Part shown: piece by piece, positions 1 to 8,591 of the stretch | Layout of the letters: each line of letters starts with the position of its first letter | Position numbering within the stretch: position 1 is the first letter of the stretch | From: Sediminicola sp037203765 | GTDB lineage: Bacteria; Bacteroidota; Bacteroidia; Flavobacteriales; Flavobacteriaceae | DNA: 64,000 nucleotides | Direction of reading: 5' to 3' | Assembly: GCF_037203765.1 (NCBI RefSeq) | Contig: NZ_JBBCAS010000004.1 | Span: 1-64,000 of the forward strand | Made by a program: the position numbers and the translations under genes | The notes under the pieces: generated by a model | Database searches by the model: none | What the model was told of the DNA's origin: nothing | The model's input: only the letters and a program-made list of their open reading frames with translations

Positions 1-183
1 CTGCGCCTTTCCTGCAAAGCTCCGCTTTGAAAACCACAAAAAGATATACTTCGCTATACTTCAAAAAAGAAGCGAGCATCCAATAAAACTAATAAATCAG
101 GATTGGCTGCGCCTTTCCTGCAAAGCTCCGCTTTGAAAACCACAAAAAGATATACTTCGCTATACTTCAAAAAAGAAGCGAGC
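1..183. repeat. 77-bp direct repeat, two copies, next to tRNA-Arg
   Basis: Bases 1-77 recur identically at 107-183, separated by a unique 29-base linker (78-106). The first copy begins at the window edge, so more copies may lie to the left. Each copy contains short internal symmetry (tatacttcgctatacttc). The right copy runs directly into the tRNA terminator hairpin. No ORF or tRNA remnant is visible in the unit. It looks like a local tandem duplication of the tRNA 3' flank and not like an insertion sequence. Confidence 0.85.
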
Positions 184-203
184 TTCATTTTTGAAGCTCG
201 CTT
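169..203 (-). terminator. Rho-independent terminator of tRNA-Arg
   Basis: On the minus strand a perfect 12-bp stem (176-187 with 192-203) with a 4-base loop is followed, after a short CTTC, by a run of six T (174-169). It lies about 30 bases downstream of the tRNA 3' end, the right place and orientation to end its transcript. Confidence 0.75.
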
Positions 204-231
204 GCATATCCACTTTTTTGTGGTTTATTCG

Positions 232-305
232 TGACCTCGACAGGATTCAAACCTGTAACCCTCAGAGCCGAAATCTGATGCGCTATTCAGTTGCGCCACG
301 AGGCC
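232..305 (-). tRNA. tRNA-Arg (anticodon UCG)
   Basis: Read on the minus strand, this is a full 74-nt cloverleaf. The acceptor stem is GGCCTCG/CGAGGTC with one G-T pair, the D stem is GCGC/GCGC, and the anticodon stem TCAGA/TCTGA closes a 7-base loop TTTCGGC. Anticodon TCG falls at 271-269. The T arm has the usual GGTTTGAATCC-type loop. The discriminator is A and no CCA is encoded. It reads CGA-family arginine codons. Confidence 0.95.
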
Positions 306-317
306 ATTAATACATTA

Positions 318-325
318 CAAATTTA
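318..325 (-). promoter_or_regulatory. Probable -7 promoter box for tRNA-Arg
   Basis: The minus strand reads TAAATTTG, matching the Bacteroidota -7 consensus TAnnTTTG, 12 bases before the first tRNA base. It overlaps the stop codon of yqeY. No convincing -33 TTTG was found, so the call rests on one box and its position. Confidence 0.4.
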
Positions 326-772
326 CGAAAGTTTTCTTTTAACGATATTGGAAATAGTTTTACCATCTGCCTGACCGGCCAATTCCTGGGAAACGATCCC
401 CATAACCTTCCCCATATCCTTCATTCCTGAAGCCCCAACAGCATCAATGGTCTGTACCACTACTTTCTCGATTTCCTCTTCGGTAAGCTGTTCTGGTAAA
501 AATTTCTCAATAACAGCTGCTTGAGCCAATTCAGGATCTGCCAAATCTGCCCTACCCTGCTGCGTATAAATGGCCGCACTGTCCTTGCGCTGTTTAACCA
601 GCTTCTGTACCAATTTCACTTCATCCTCCTCGGTAAGTCCGGCACCGGAACCTGTTTCGGTCTGTGCCAATAACAAAGCGGATTTAATGGCCCTAAGCGA
701 TTCCAAAGCAACGGAATCTTTGGCTTTCATAGCCGTTTTCATTTCTTCCATTACGCGTTGTTGCAAGCTCAT
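323..772 (-). CDS. yqeY: GatB/YqeY domain protein
   Basis: This 149-residue protein belongs to the YqeY family, which resembles the tail domain of the tRNA amidotransferase subunit GatB and probably binds tRNA; its exact role is not settled. The sequence is almost all helical and charged, beginning MSLQQRVMEEMKTAMKAKDS, with the family pattern LRAIKSALLLAQ and a C-terminal GKVMGIVSQELAGQADGKTISNIVKRKL. The open frame continues 16 codons upstream, but the family length of about 148 favours the Met at 772; the Met two codons earlier is possible. It lies 100 bases after ftsZ on the same strand, so it may be the last gene of the dcw transcript. Confidence 0.9.
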   Translation of the reverse strand: MSLQQRVMEEMKTAMKAKDSVALESLRAIKSALLLAQTETGSGAGLTEEDEVKLVQKLVKQRKDSAAIYTQQGRADLADPELAQAAVIEKFLPEQLTEEEIEKVVVQTIDAVGASGMKDMGKVMGIVSQELAGQADGKTISNIVKRKLS

Positions 773-872
773 ATCCATATATTTTAGCGGTGCGAAGATA
801 AAAAATAAACCCGAAAACAACTTGTATTTTCGGGTTTAAACTTATCTAAAAAGTGAAAAGAAACTGTTTTCC

Positions 873-2849
873 TTAATCTACATTATCGTGCAAAAACGAA
901 TTGTTGGATCGCATTTGAATCTCGTCATTACTGTCCTCACTTAAAGAGGTCCTGGAAACCTTGTTTTCCCTGGAAGCCTCGTTCAAGTTTACACCCTGCC
1001 TTTTATAGGCTGGCTGCTTCTCTATTTCGTCTATCCTGTTCATGCTGTTCTGGAACTTGTAGTTGAAATCTTTTAACTTCCTTCTACGCTCATCGGCCCT
1101 AGCCTTCAACAATTCTTCCAAAGGAGTATCCATAGGATCAATCTCCTTGGTTTCCTCTACGTGGGATGATTCTTCCTTTTGAACAGTTTTCTTTTCAAAA
1201 ACTAACTCGTCCTCCAATATCTTGGGTTCAAACTTTTCCGCTTTGGATTTGGCACCGGTCAATTTTTGCTCAAGTTCCATATAATCATCCAAGCTGTATC
1301 TTTTCTCACCATTCTTATTGTATTCCAATACGGGTACTACTTCTATATGCTCCCTAACATCCATTTCCCTCACCTCGTCCAAATTAAAGGTAATGGTATG
1401 CTCCTTCTCTTCTTCCTCTTCCTCATTTCTTTTGGAATGGCTCAAAGGCATATCAAAACTCAAGGTGAACTGATCCTCATCTTGTTTTTTGGAAGAAACA
1501 TATACAGGCTCTACAACCTCAATATCACTTAGACTGTCCTTGGATTCAATAACGATAAAATCCTCTTGCACGTTTTCTGCAATGACCTCTTCATAAAAGA
1601 CATTGAAGTTCTTGATATAACTTGTCGTTGGTATCAAATCCATTTCCTTTACAGCGGCCTTGGCCACTATTTCCTCTTCCTCTTCTTCTACCAATTCATG
1701 TTTAACGACCAGCTCGGGTGTTGGAGTTACCTCTTCCTCTTCTTCCAATTCCAATTGATGCACAACATTACGGGAAGAAAGCATCAAATCCTGCTCGGCT
1801 TTTTGCTCGTCTTCCAAAGTGTGAATAATCTTTTTGGATTCCGTGTTCACAATATTATCCTGCTGGTCTAAATTAAAACCCGTGGCTATGACCGTTACAG
1901 CAATGGCCTCTCCCAAACTTTCATCCTCACCAACACCCATGATGATATTGGCTCCGTGTCCGGCTTCTATTTGGATATGGTCGTTGATTTCCCCAATCTC
2001 GTCAATAGTGATCTCTTGTGATCCAGAAACGATGAGCAACAACACATTTTTAGCACCAGTAATCTTGTTGTCGTTCAATAATGGAGAATCCAAGGCCTTC
2101 ATGATGGCCTCATGGGCCCTTGATGAACCGGATGCCGCAGCAGATCCCATAATGGCGGTACCACTATTGGACAAGACCGTTTTGGCATCGCGTAAATCTA
2201 TATTCTGAGTGTAGTGATGGGTAATTACTTCCGCTATTCCTCTAGCAGCAGTTGCCAACACTTCATCTGCCTTGGAGAAGCCGGCCTTAAAGCCCAAATT
2301 ACCGTAAACCTCCCTTAGCTTGTTGTTGTTTATAACGATTAATGAATCTACATTTCTACGCAGTTTCTCCATTCCCACATGGGCCTGCTCACAACGCATT
2401 TTTCCTTCAAATTGGAAAGGAATGGTCACAATACCTACCGTTAAAATATCCAATTCCTTGGCTTGCTTGGCAATAACAGGGGCAGCTCCAGTACCTGTTC
2501 CCCCACCCATACCTGCAGTGATGAATACCATTTTTGTATTGGTTCCCAACATGGACTTTATATCCTCCATGCTCTCAATAGCGGCCTGCTCTCCAACTTC
2601 AGGATTTGCACCAGCGCCCAATCCTTCGGTCAGGGAAACCCCTAATTGTATTTTATTGGGAACTGGACTGTTTTCCAATGCCTGTGAATCTGTATTGCAT
2701 ATCACAAAATCCACTCCGTTGATCCCGGCCTGGAACATGTGATTGATGGCATTGCTACCACCCCCTCCTACACCAATGACTTTTATGACATTGCTTTGAT
2801 TCTTGGGCAAATCAAAAGCTATACTTTCAAATTCAGTGTTCTTACTCAT
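873..2849 (-). CDS. ftsZ: Cell division protein FtsZ
   Basis: FtsZ is the tubulin-like GTPase that polymerises into the division ring. The 658-residue product has a conserved core of about 330 residues: an N-terminal GVGGGGSNAINHM, the tubulin signature GGGTGTG at 115-121, and a T7 loop NIDLRD (216-221) carrying the catalytic aspartates. The remaining half is a long linker very rich in Glu, with several runs of five or six Glu (around residues 370-480), and it ends in a short conserved tail NNSFLHDNVD that probably binds FtsA or other partners. E. coli FtsZ has 383 residues, so the linker makes this one unusually long, as is common in Flavobacteriaceae. It follows ftsA by 47 bases. Confidence 0.98.
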   Translation of the reverse strand: MSKNTEFESIAFDLPKNQSNVIKVIGVGGGGSNAINHMFQAGINGVDFVICNTDSQALENSPVPNKIQLGVSLTEGLGAGANPEVGEQAAIESMEDIKSMLGTNTKMVFITAGMGGGTGTGAAPVIAKQAKELDILTVGIVTIPFQFEGKMRCEQAHVGMEKLRRNVDSLIVINNNKLREVYGNLGFKAGFSKADEVLATAARGIAEVITHHYTQNIDLRDAKTVLSNSGTAIMGSAAASGSSRAHEAIMKALDSPLLNDNKITGAKNVLLLIVSGSQEITIDEIGEINDHIQIEAGHGANIIMGVGEDESLGEAIAVTVIATGFNLDQQDNIVNTESKKIIHTLEDEQKAEQDLMLSSRNVVHQLELEEEEEVTPTPELVVKHELVEEEEEEIVAKAAVKEMDLIPTTSYIKNFNVFYEEVIAENVQEDFIVIESKDSLSDIEVVEPVYVSSKKQDEDQFTLSFDMPLSHSKRNEEEEEEKEHTITFNLDEVREMDVREHIEVVPVLEYNKNGEKRYSLDDYMELEQKLTGAKSKAEKFEPKILEDELVFEKKTVQKEESSHVEETKEIDPMDTPLEELLKARADERRRKLKDFNYKFQNSMNRIDEIEKQPAYKRQGVNLNEASRENKVSRTSLSEDSNDEIQMRSNNSFLHDNVD

Positions 2850-2896
2850 TCTTTTTGTATTACTGGTTATACGATATGTGTTCTCAATTCTATGCC

Positions 2897-4228
2897 CTAT
2901 TCCGCATTATCCAAAAAGTCTTTCAACTTTTCGGACCATTTGTCAAATATGGATTTTCTTTCTCTTAATGTTTTTGGTTGCTCCGTGGTGGCCTGTCCAT
3001 TACCTTCATCATAGATAACTTCCGTTTCCACCTCGTCATGGGACTCTTCAATGGCTTTCACCTTGGCCTTTGTATTGATGGCATTCATCAACAGTCCAAC
3101 GGCCGTAGCATACAAGGGACTGGCAATTTCCTCATCAGAATCGCCTGCCAAATGCTCATTGGGATATCCAATTCTGGTATCCATCCCCGTAATATATTCT
3201 ACCAATTGCTTTAAATGCTTCAACTGACTTCCTCCACCGGTCAGCACTATCCCCGCAATCAGTTTTTTCTTTTGGTCCTCATGACCGTAGTTCTGGATTT
3301 CCACATAGACCTGTTCTATGATCTCCACCACCCGGGCATGGATGATCTTGGAGAGGTTTTTAAGGGTAATTTCCTTGGGCTCCCTTCCCCTTAATCCGGG
3401 AATGGAAACGATCTCATTATCCTTGTTCTCCCCTGGCCAAGCCGATCCAAATTTTATTTTTAGAAGTTCCGCCTGTTTCTCTATGATGGAACATCCTTCC
3501 TTGATATCTTCCGTAATGACATTGCCCCCAAATGGAATTACCGCTGTATGCCTGATGATGCCATCTTTGAAAATGGCAAGATCCGTGGTTCCTCCTCCTA
3601 TGTCTATAAGGGCAACTCCGGCCTCCTTTTCCTCCTGGCTCAAAACCGCGTTGGCAGATGCAAGTGGCTCCAAAGTAATACTACCCAGTTCCAAACCTGC
3701 ACTTTTGATACATCTTCCAACATTCTTGATGGAAGATACTTGCCCTACCACGACATGAAAATTAGCCTCCAGTCGTCCTCCGTACATCCCTATTGGCTGT
3801 TTGATTTCCGCCTGACCATCTACCTTGTACTCCTGTGGCAGCACATGGATTATTTCTTCTCCAGGCAACATGACCAATTTGTATACTTGGTTGCACAGCT
3901 TGTCCAGATCATCATCATTGATGACCTCCTCAGAATCAACCCTGGTGATATAATCACTATGCTGCAAACTTCTAATATGCTGACCTGCTATACCTACTAC
4001 AACGGACCCTATTTTCAAACCTGAATTAGCCTCAGCTTGCTCAATGGCCTGTTGAATGGACTTGATGGTTTGTGTAATGTTATTCACCACACCGCGATGT
4101 ACGCCAAGACTCTTGGATCTTCCGATACCTAGAATCTCAATTTTACCGTACTCGTTCTCCTTCCCAATAATGGCCACTATCTTGGTGGTTCCAATATCCA
4201 ATCCAACCGAATAACTACCTTGTTCCAT
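2897..4228 (-). CDS. ftsA: Cell division protein FtsA
   Basis: FtsA is the actin-like ATPase that tethers FtsZ to the membrane. The 443-residue product begins with the phosphate-1 motif GLDIGTTKIVAIIG, has the phosphate-2 motif ALIDIGGGTTDLAIF near residue 205 and the adenosine motif GIVLTGGGSQL near 330. The last 18 residues (SIFDKWSEKLKDFLDNAE) form an amphipathic helix, the expected membrane-targeting tail. A disordered segment of about 40 residues precedes it. Only three bases separate its start from the ftsQ stop, so the two are co-transcribed. Confidence 0.97.
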   Translation of the reverse strand: MEQGSYSVGLDIGTTKIVAIIGKENEYGKIEILGIGRSKSLGVHRGVVNNITQTIKSIQQAIEQAEANSGLKIGSVVVGIAGQHIRSLQHSDYITRVDSEEVINDDDLDKLCNQVYKLVMLPGEEIIHVLPQEYKVDGQAEIKQPIGMYGGRLEANFHVVVGQVSSIKNVGRCIKSAGLELGSITLEPLASANAVLSQEEKEAGVALIDIGGGTTDLAIFKDGIIRHTAVIPFGGNVITEDIKEGCSIIEKQAELLKIKFGSAWPGENKDNEIVSIPGLRGREPKEITLKNLSKIIHARVVEIIEQVYVEIQNYGHEDQKKKLIAGIVLTGGGSQLKHLKQLVEYITGMDTRIGYPNEHLAGDSDEEIASPLYATAVGLLMNAINTKAKVKAIEESHDEVETEVIYDEGNGQATTEQPKTLRERKSIFDKWSEKLKDFLDNAE

Positions 4229-4231
4229 ACC

Positions 4232-4951
4232 CTAAATTTTGGTGCACACTACTTGATTATTATACTCTAAACTCACCAAATCATAATGATTCAATGTCCT
4301 GTCCTTGGTGGCCTTGTTATAAAAGGCCATGAAATTGTTGAACTTTTCCCTTAAATTTTCAACACTCCCCAAATTCACCACAAAGTTCTCCATACGGAAC
4401 TTTAGCTGGTAATCGCCATCGTCACCCACGTGAATGCCGATAATATTTTTTCTTAGAAAAGTATCCGTATTGATATATTCGAGGATAACGTATATATCTT
4501 CCAAACTTTTTCCAGTGATGTTGCCCGTAATTATGGGCACCCTTGCAGAATGATTTTTGGAGAACGGCATGCGTTTTCCCTCATCATCCACATAATACTT
4601 ATTAACCCCCTCAACTCTTCCGATTGGCTTACGCTGCAAGATCTTCGACGTAAGTTTCCCATCTACAGTAAGATACACTTGGGCATTTTTTACCATATCA
4701 TCGGTCTCAATAACCTTCTCTATGGTATTCAAAACTAATTTTTCTTTGGGCACGTTTTTAAGGCTACCGTATTTTTGTATTAACAATTTATTAACCATCT
4801 CATGGGTGGTATAGAGGTTTTGATCCCCCAAAAACTGTATTTCGATATCATTTACGATTTTCTCCTTGCTCCTATGGTTGGAAAACGCATAAAGACCCAT
4901 AACCAACAGTAGCAACAACCCTAATTTCAGATAGTTCCAATTAATTTTCAT
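4232..4951 (-). CDS. ftsQ: Cell division protein FtsQ (DivIB)
   Basis: This single-pass membrane protein of 239 residues links the early Z-ring to septal wall synthesis. It has a short cytoplasmic start (MKINWNYLK), one hydrophobic segment (about residues 8-24), then a POTRA-type domain (about 35-105) and the FtsQ beta domain. The open frame starts six codons earlier, at 4969, but the Met at 4951 gives the usual flavobacterial N-terminus and overlaps murC by only 11 bases. Divergence from proteobacterial FtsQ is high; the assignment rests on topology, length and position between murC and ftsA. Confidence 0.9.
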   Translation of the reverse strand: MKINWNYLKLGLLLLLVMGLYAFSNHRSKEKIVNDIEIQFLGDQNLYTTHEMVNKLLIQKYGSLKNVPKEKLVLNTIEKVIETDDMVKNAQVYLTVDGKLTSKILQRKPIGRVEGVNKYYVDDEGKRMPFSKNHSARVPIITGNITGKSLEDIYVILEYINTDTFLRKNIIGIHVGDDGDYQLKFRMENFVVNLGSVENLREKFNNFMAFYNKATKDRTLNHYDLVSLEYNNQVVCTKI

Positions 4952-6293
4952 GAGTGAATTCTTTTTCAATTTTTATAACTTCCAAACCTATATCACCGGC
5001 TCCCATGGTCACTAGAACATCTGGAGCTTGTTTTTTGATCTCTGCTATCAAATCCGATTTTGCAATAAGTTTCTTGTTGGGGTTGTTTATTTTTTGCAAT
5101 AACCATTCCGAGGTAACCCCTTCTATTGGTTTTTCTCTTGCCGGATAAATATCCAACAGCAGTAGGCTGCCAAATTTTTCCAGACTTTGGGCAAAATCAT
5201 CTATAAAATCCCGCGTTCTCGAAAAAAGGTGGGGCTGAAATATGGCCAACACTTTTTTGTTCGGATGCATTTCTGAAACCGCTTGATATACGGCATTTAT
5301 TTCCGTAGGATGATGGGCATAATCATCGATGAAAACAAAATCTTCCCTTTTTAAACGGTATGAAAAACGCCTTTGCACCCCTTTAAATGTTGCCAGAGCG
5401 GCAACCAAACGCTCTTTGGGAGCATCCGTTTGCAGTGCCATAGCAAAAGCCACCAAACCGTTGAGCAAATTATGTTTCCCTGGCTTACTGAACGTAACCC
5501 CTTTGAAGGTCTCCCCCGGCGTGACGAGGTCAAACAAATAAGCACCACGCTCTATTTTGAGGTCTTTGATACAAAAATCCGAACCATCTTCGATACCATA
5601 GGTAATTCCTTCCATTGGCAGCCCCTTGCGGACAAAGAGTTTTCCATTGGACTTTAACCGTCCCGCAAAATCATGGAACGACTGAACCAATGCCTCACTG
5701 GTACCATAAATATCCAAATGATCCGCATCCATGGAAGTTATGCAGGCAACATCCGGTGTAAGCTGCAGGAAGGACCTATCAAATTCATCGGCCTCCACAA
5801 CGGACACCTCTGTGCCCTCCAGCAAAAAATTACTGTTGAAATCCTCAGAAATACCTCCCAAGAAAGCGGTAATGGGCATCCCAGCCTCATGCAGTAGATG
5901 GGCCAAAATACTTGAAGTGGTGGTTTTGCCATGGGTACCGGCAACTGCCAAACTGAAGCTGTTATTGGTGATCATCCCCAATACGGCAGATCTTTTCCTC
6001 ACTTCAAACCCTTCTCTTACAAAATATTGGTATTCTTCATGATCTACTGGCACTGCCGGAGTATATACCACTAAGGTTCCCACGGGTTTCTTATAGTGTT
6101 CGGGCACAAGTTCCAGATTGTCCTCGTAATGGATTTCCATGCCAGCCTCCACCAATTCCTTGGTCAAGGGACTTTCCGTTTTATCGTATCCCCCAACATT
6201 TTTTCCAATAAATTTGAAATATCGGGCCAGAGCAGACATTCCTATGCCTCCAATTCCTATAAAATAAACGCTATGTAGATCCTTAATATTCAT
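4941..6293 (-). CDS. murC: UDP-N-acetylmuramate--L-alanine ligase
   Basis: MurC adds the first amino acid, L-Ala, to UDP-MurNAc in the cytoplasm. The 450-residue product opens with the nucleotide-binding turn FIGIGGIGMSALA, carries the Mur-ligase ATP loop GTHGKTT at 119-125, and has EADEFDRSF and FIDDYAHHPTEI, which are characteristic of MurC rather than of other Mur ligases. Its stop overlaps the start of ftsQ and it begins 19 bases after murG. Confidence 0.97.
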   Translation of the reverse strand: MNIKDLHSVYFIGIGGIGMSALARYFKFIGKNVGGYDKTESPLTKELVEAGMEIHYEDNLELVPEHYKKPVGTLVVYTPAVPVDHEEYQYFVREGFEVRKRSAVLGMITNNSFSLAVAGTHGKTTTSSILAHLLHEAGMPITAFLGGISEDFNSNFLLEGTEVSVVEADEFDRSFLQLTPDVACITSMDADHLDIYGTSEALVQSFHDFAGRLKSNGKLFVRKGLPMEGITYGIEDGSDFCIKDLKIERGAYLFDLVTPGETFKGVTFSKPGKHNLLNGLVAFAMALQTDAPKERLVAALATFKGVQRRFSYRLKREDFVFIDDYAHHPTEINAVYQAVSEMHPNKKVLAIFQPHLFSRTRDFIDDFAQSLEKFGSLLLLDIYPAREKPIEGVTSEWLLQKINNPNKKLIAKSDLIAEIKKQAPDVLVTMGAGDIGLEVIKIEKEFTHEN

Positions 6294-6312
6294 TAATGTC
6301 CCCTATAGGCCT

Positions 6313-7404
6313 TTAGTTCTTTAATAATTTTTCAATCTCGTCCACGATATGCTTGGTGGCATTCGGCATTGCCAATTTCTTAATATTGGTGCTCAACTTT
6401 GCCTGGCGTTCCTCAGAATTGAAAATCTCCTTGAAAACCACTTCAAAATGTGTATTTAAGTCTTTTTCTTTTACCATTTCGGCAGCATTCTCCGAAATCA
6501 GTGCTTGGGCATTTTTTGTTTGATGGTCTTCTGCAACATTGGGGGATGGAATAAATACCACTGGTTTTCCCACAATGCACAGTTCAGATACAGAACCTGC
6601 ACCCGCCCTTGAGATTATCATATCCGCCGCCCCATAGGCAAAATTCATTTCATTCAGAAAATCGAACACTTTTACCGTATTCGAATTGTATTTTTTGTAC
6701 TCGCCGTGATAGAGTTTCCCACACTGCCATATCAACTGTAAACCCAGCGACTCAAAAAAGGACAATTTCTCTTCTATCAATTGATTGATCCTACGGGCAC
6801 CCAAACTACCGCCCAATATCAACAAAACAGGCTTTTCCGCATCCAATCCGAAAAAATCTACCGCCGCCTTGCCATCAACGGACACCTGCATCAAATCACT
6901 CCGAACCGGATTTCCCGTTTTTACAATTTTACCCGCAGGAAAAAATTGATCCATTCCGTCGTAGGCGACACATATCTTCGCTACTTTCTGAGCCAATAGC
7001 TTGTTGGTGACCCCAGCATAGGAATTCTGCTCCTGCAAGACACAAGGAATCCCTTTGTTGGAGGCAATCTTCAAAAGCGGACCACTGGCAAATCCCCCGG
7101 TACCAATGACCACTTGGGGTTTAAACTTCGCCACGATGCTCCTTGCCTTTACCAAACTACTGATCAATTTTATGGGAAACATTAAATTTTTAAGGGTCAG
7201 TTTCCGTTGCAACCCGCTAATCCATAATCCTTCTATCTTGTACCCCGCTTGAGGCACTTTTTCCATTTCCATCCTATCCTTGGCACCTACGAACAAAATA
7301 TCGGCATCGGGATACCTTAATTTCAATTCATTGGCAATAGCTATTGCCGGATATATATGTCCGCCTGTACCACCCCCTGAAAGAATAAATCTATAACTGT
7401 CCAC
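6313..7404 (-). CDS. murG: UDP-GlcNAc transferase forming lipid II
   Basis: MurG transfers GlcNAc to lipid I on the inner face of the membrane to make lipid II. The 363-residue GT28 protein has the N-terminal loop SGGGTGGHIYPA (residues 9-20), a second Gly-rich loop LGGSLGARRIN near 195, and the donor-binding segment ADMIISRAGAGSVSE near 260. Its start lies within the last codons of ftsW (14-bp overlap), which suggests translational coupling with the flippase/polymerase it supplies. Confidence 0.97.
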   Translation of the reverse strand: MDSYRFILSGGGTGGHIYPAIAIANELKLRYPDADILFVGAKDRMEMEKVPQAGYKIEGLWISGLQRKLTLKNLMFPIKLISSLVKARSIVAKFKPQVVIGTGGFASGPLLKIASNKGIPCVLQEQNSYAGVTNKLLAQKVAKICVAYDGMDQFFPAGKIVKTGNPVRSDLMQVSVDGKAAVDFFGLDAEKPVLLILGGSLGARRINQLIEEKLSFFESLGLQLIWQCGKLYHGEYKKYNSNTVKVFDFLNEMNFAYGAADMIISRAGAGSVSELCIVGKPVVFIPSPNVAEDHQTKNAQALISENAAEMVKEKDLNTHFEVVFKEIFNSEERQAKLSTNIKKLAMPNATKHIVDEIEKLLKN

Positions 7405-8590
7405 TTAATATTTCTAAAGGGTTAGTATCATCCAATTCCGAGGATTTCTCCTCTTCCTCCATATTCTTGTTACTTGCACTCAATACAATACCTATTGCAA
7501 GACAGGTCATCCAAATTGAGGTACCTCCACTACTGATCAATGGAAGGGTCTGTCCGGTCACAGGAAACAGTTCCACTGCAACAGCCATATTGATCAGGGC
7601 TTGGAACACGATAGGCAAACCTACCCCAACAACCAATAACTTGCCAAAAACGGTGGAACTTCCATTGGCCACCACTACGATTCTGAACAATAGCAACAGG
7701 TAAAAGAACATAATGGCAAAACCTCCAACCAGTCCGTATTCCTCTACGATAATGGCATAGATAAAATCCGAGGAACTTTGGGGCAAAAAGTTTTTCATGA
7801 CACTCTTCCCGGCACCGCTCCCTACAATCCCGCCGGTAGCTATGGCAATTTTTGCTTTTTCGATCTGATAATCTGCTTCGGTATCCTCGGGATTCCAGAA
7901 ACTCTCTACCCTACTGATCCATGTATCCACCCTATTGGGGAACAAATCCGGTACCGCCTTGGCCAAGAGCACAAAAAGAGTGAGGAACGCAAGTCCGCTA
8001 CCAACAATGCCCATTAGGTATTTTATGGGATACCCTCCCATAAAGCAAAGCAGCAATACCATAAAAAATATTATGGCCGCCGTAGAAAAGTTGGCCGGTA
8101 AAATTAGGATCAACACCAAAAAAACTGGCAGCCACAAGGGCAGGATACTCTCCTTAAAACGAATTTCCTTGTCCTTGATCTTGGTCAGGTATCTGGCCAC
8201 ATAGATCATTAGCACTACAGATGCCAATGTAGAGGTTTGAAAAGTAAATCCTACCAAAGGAAGCCGTATCCACCTACTGGCATTGGCACCTTCAATGGTG
8301 GTCCCTTGAGCCAACGTATAGATCAACAACAACAAGACAATGGGCATGGCTATGAGCGACAGGCCTTTAAAAAAGTGGGTCGGTATCTTATGCACACCAT
8401 AAATGACACCAAATCCCAGGATCAACAGCATGGCATGTTTCAACAAATGCCCTACCGTAGTCCCATTACCTACCACATACACCAAATTGCTACTGGCACT
8501 GTAAACAGGCAAAAAAGAAAACAAGGCCAAGAGGGCTACTACCCCCCAAATGGCCTTATCTCCTTTGATATTTTTAAAAAAGTCTATCAC
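7391..8590 (-). CDS. ftsW: Septal peptidoglycan polymerase FtsW (SEDS family)
   Basis: This is a 399-residue polytopic membrane protein with about ten hydrophobic segments and the SEDS family signature near the C-terminus (VTGQTLPLISSGGTSIWMTCLAIGIVLS). FtsW polymerises lipid II at the septum together with the transpeptidase FtsI. A hydrophilic loop around residues 215-260 (RVDTWISRVESFWNPEDTEADYQIEKAKIAIATGG) matches the large periplasmic loop of the family. The C-terminus is a short Glu-rich cytoplasmic tail. The start is one base from the murD stop. Confidence 0.96.
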   Translation of the reverse strand: MIDFFKNIKGDKAIWGVVALLALFSFLPVYSASSNLVYVVGNGTTVGHLLKHAMLLILGFGVIYGVHKIPTHFFKGLSLIAMPIVLLLLIYTLAQGTTIEGANASRWIRLPLVGFTFQTSTLASVVLMIYVARYLTKIKDKEIRFKESILPLWLPVFLVLILILPANFSTAAIIFFMVLLLCFMGGYPIKYLMGIVGSGLAFLTLFVLLAKAVPDLFPNRVDTWISRVESFWNPEDTEADYQIEKAKIAIATGGIVGSGAGKSVMKNFLPQSSSDFIYAIIVEEYGLVGGFAIMFFYLLLLFRIVVVANGSSTVFGKLLVVGVGLPIVFQALINMAVAVELFPVTGQTLPLISSGGTSIWMTCLAIGIVLSASNKNMEEEEKSSELDDTNPLEILSGQL

Positions 8591-8591
8591 C

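Noticed and set aside
1..183. Possible tRNA remnants or CRISPR repeat in the 77-bp duplication
   Set aside because: Only two copies are visible, the unit is too long for a CRISPR repeat, and it contains no cloverleaf segments.
1834..2742. Long plus-strand ORFs opposite ftsZ
   Set aside because: Their composition and position mirror ftsZ codons; they have no start context or recognisable domain.
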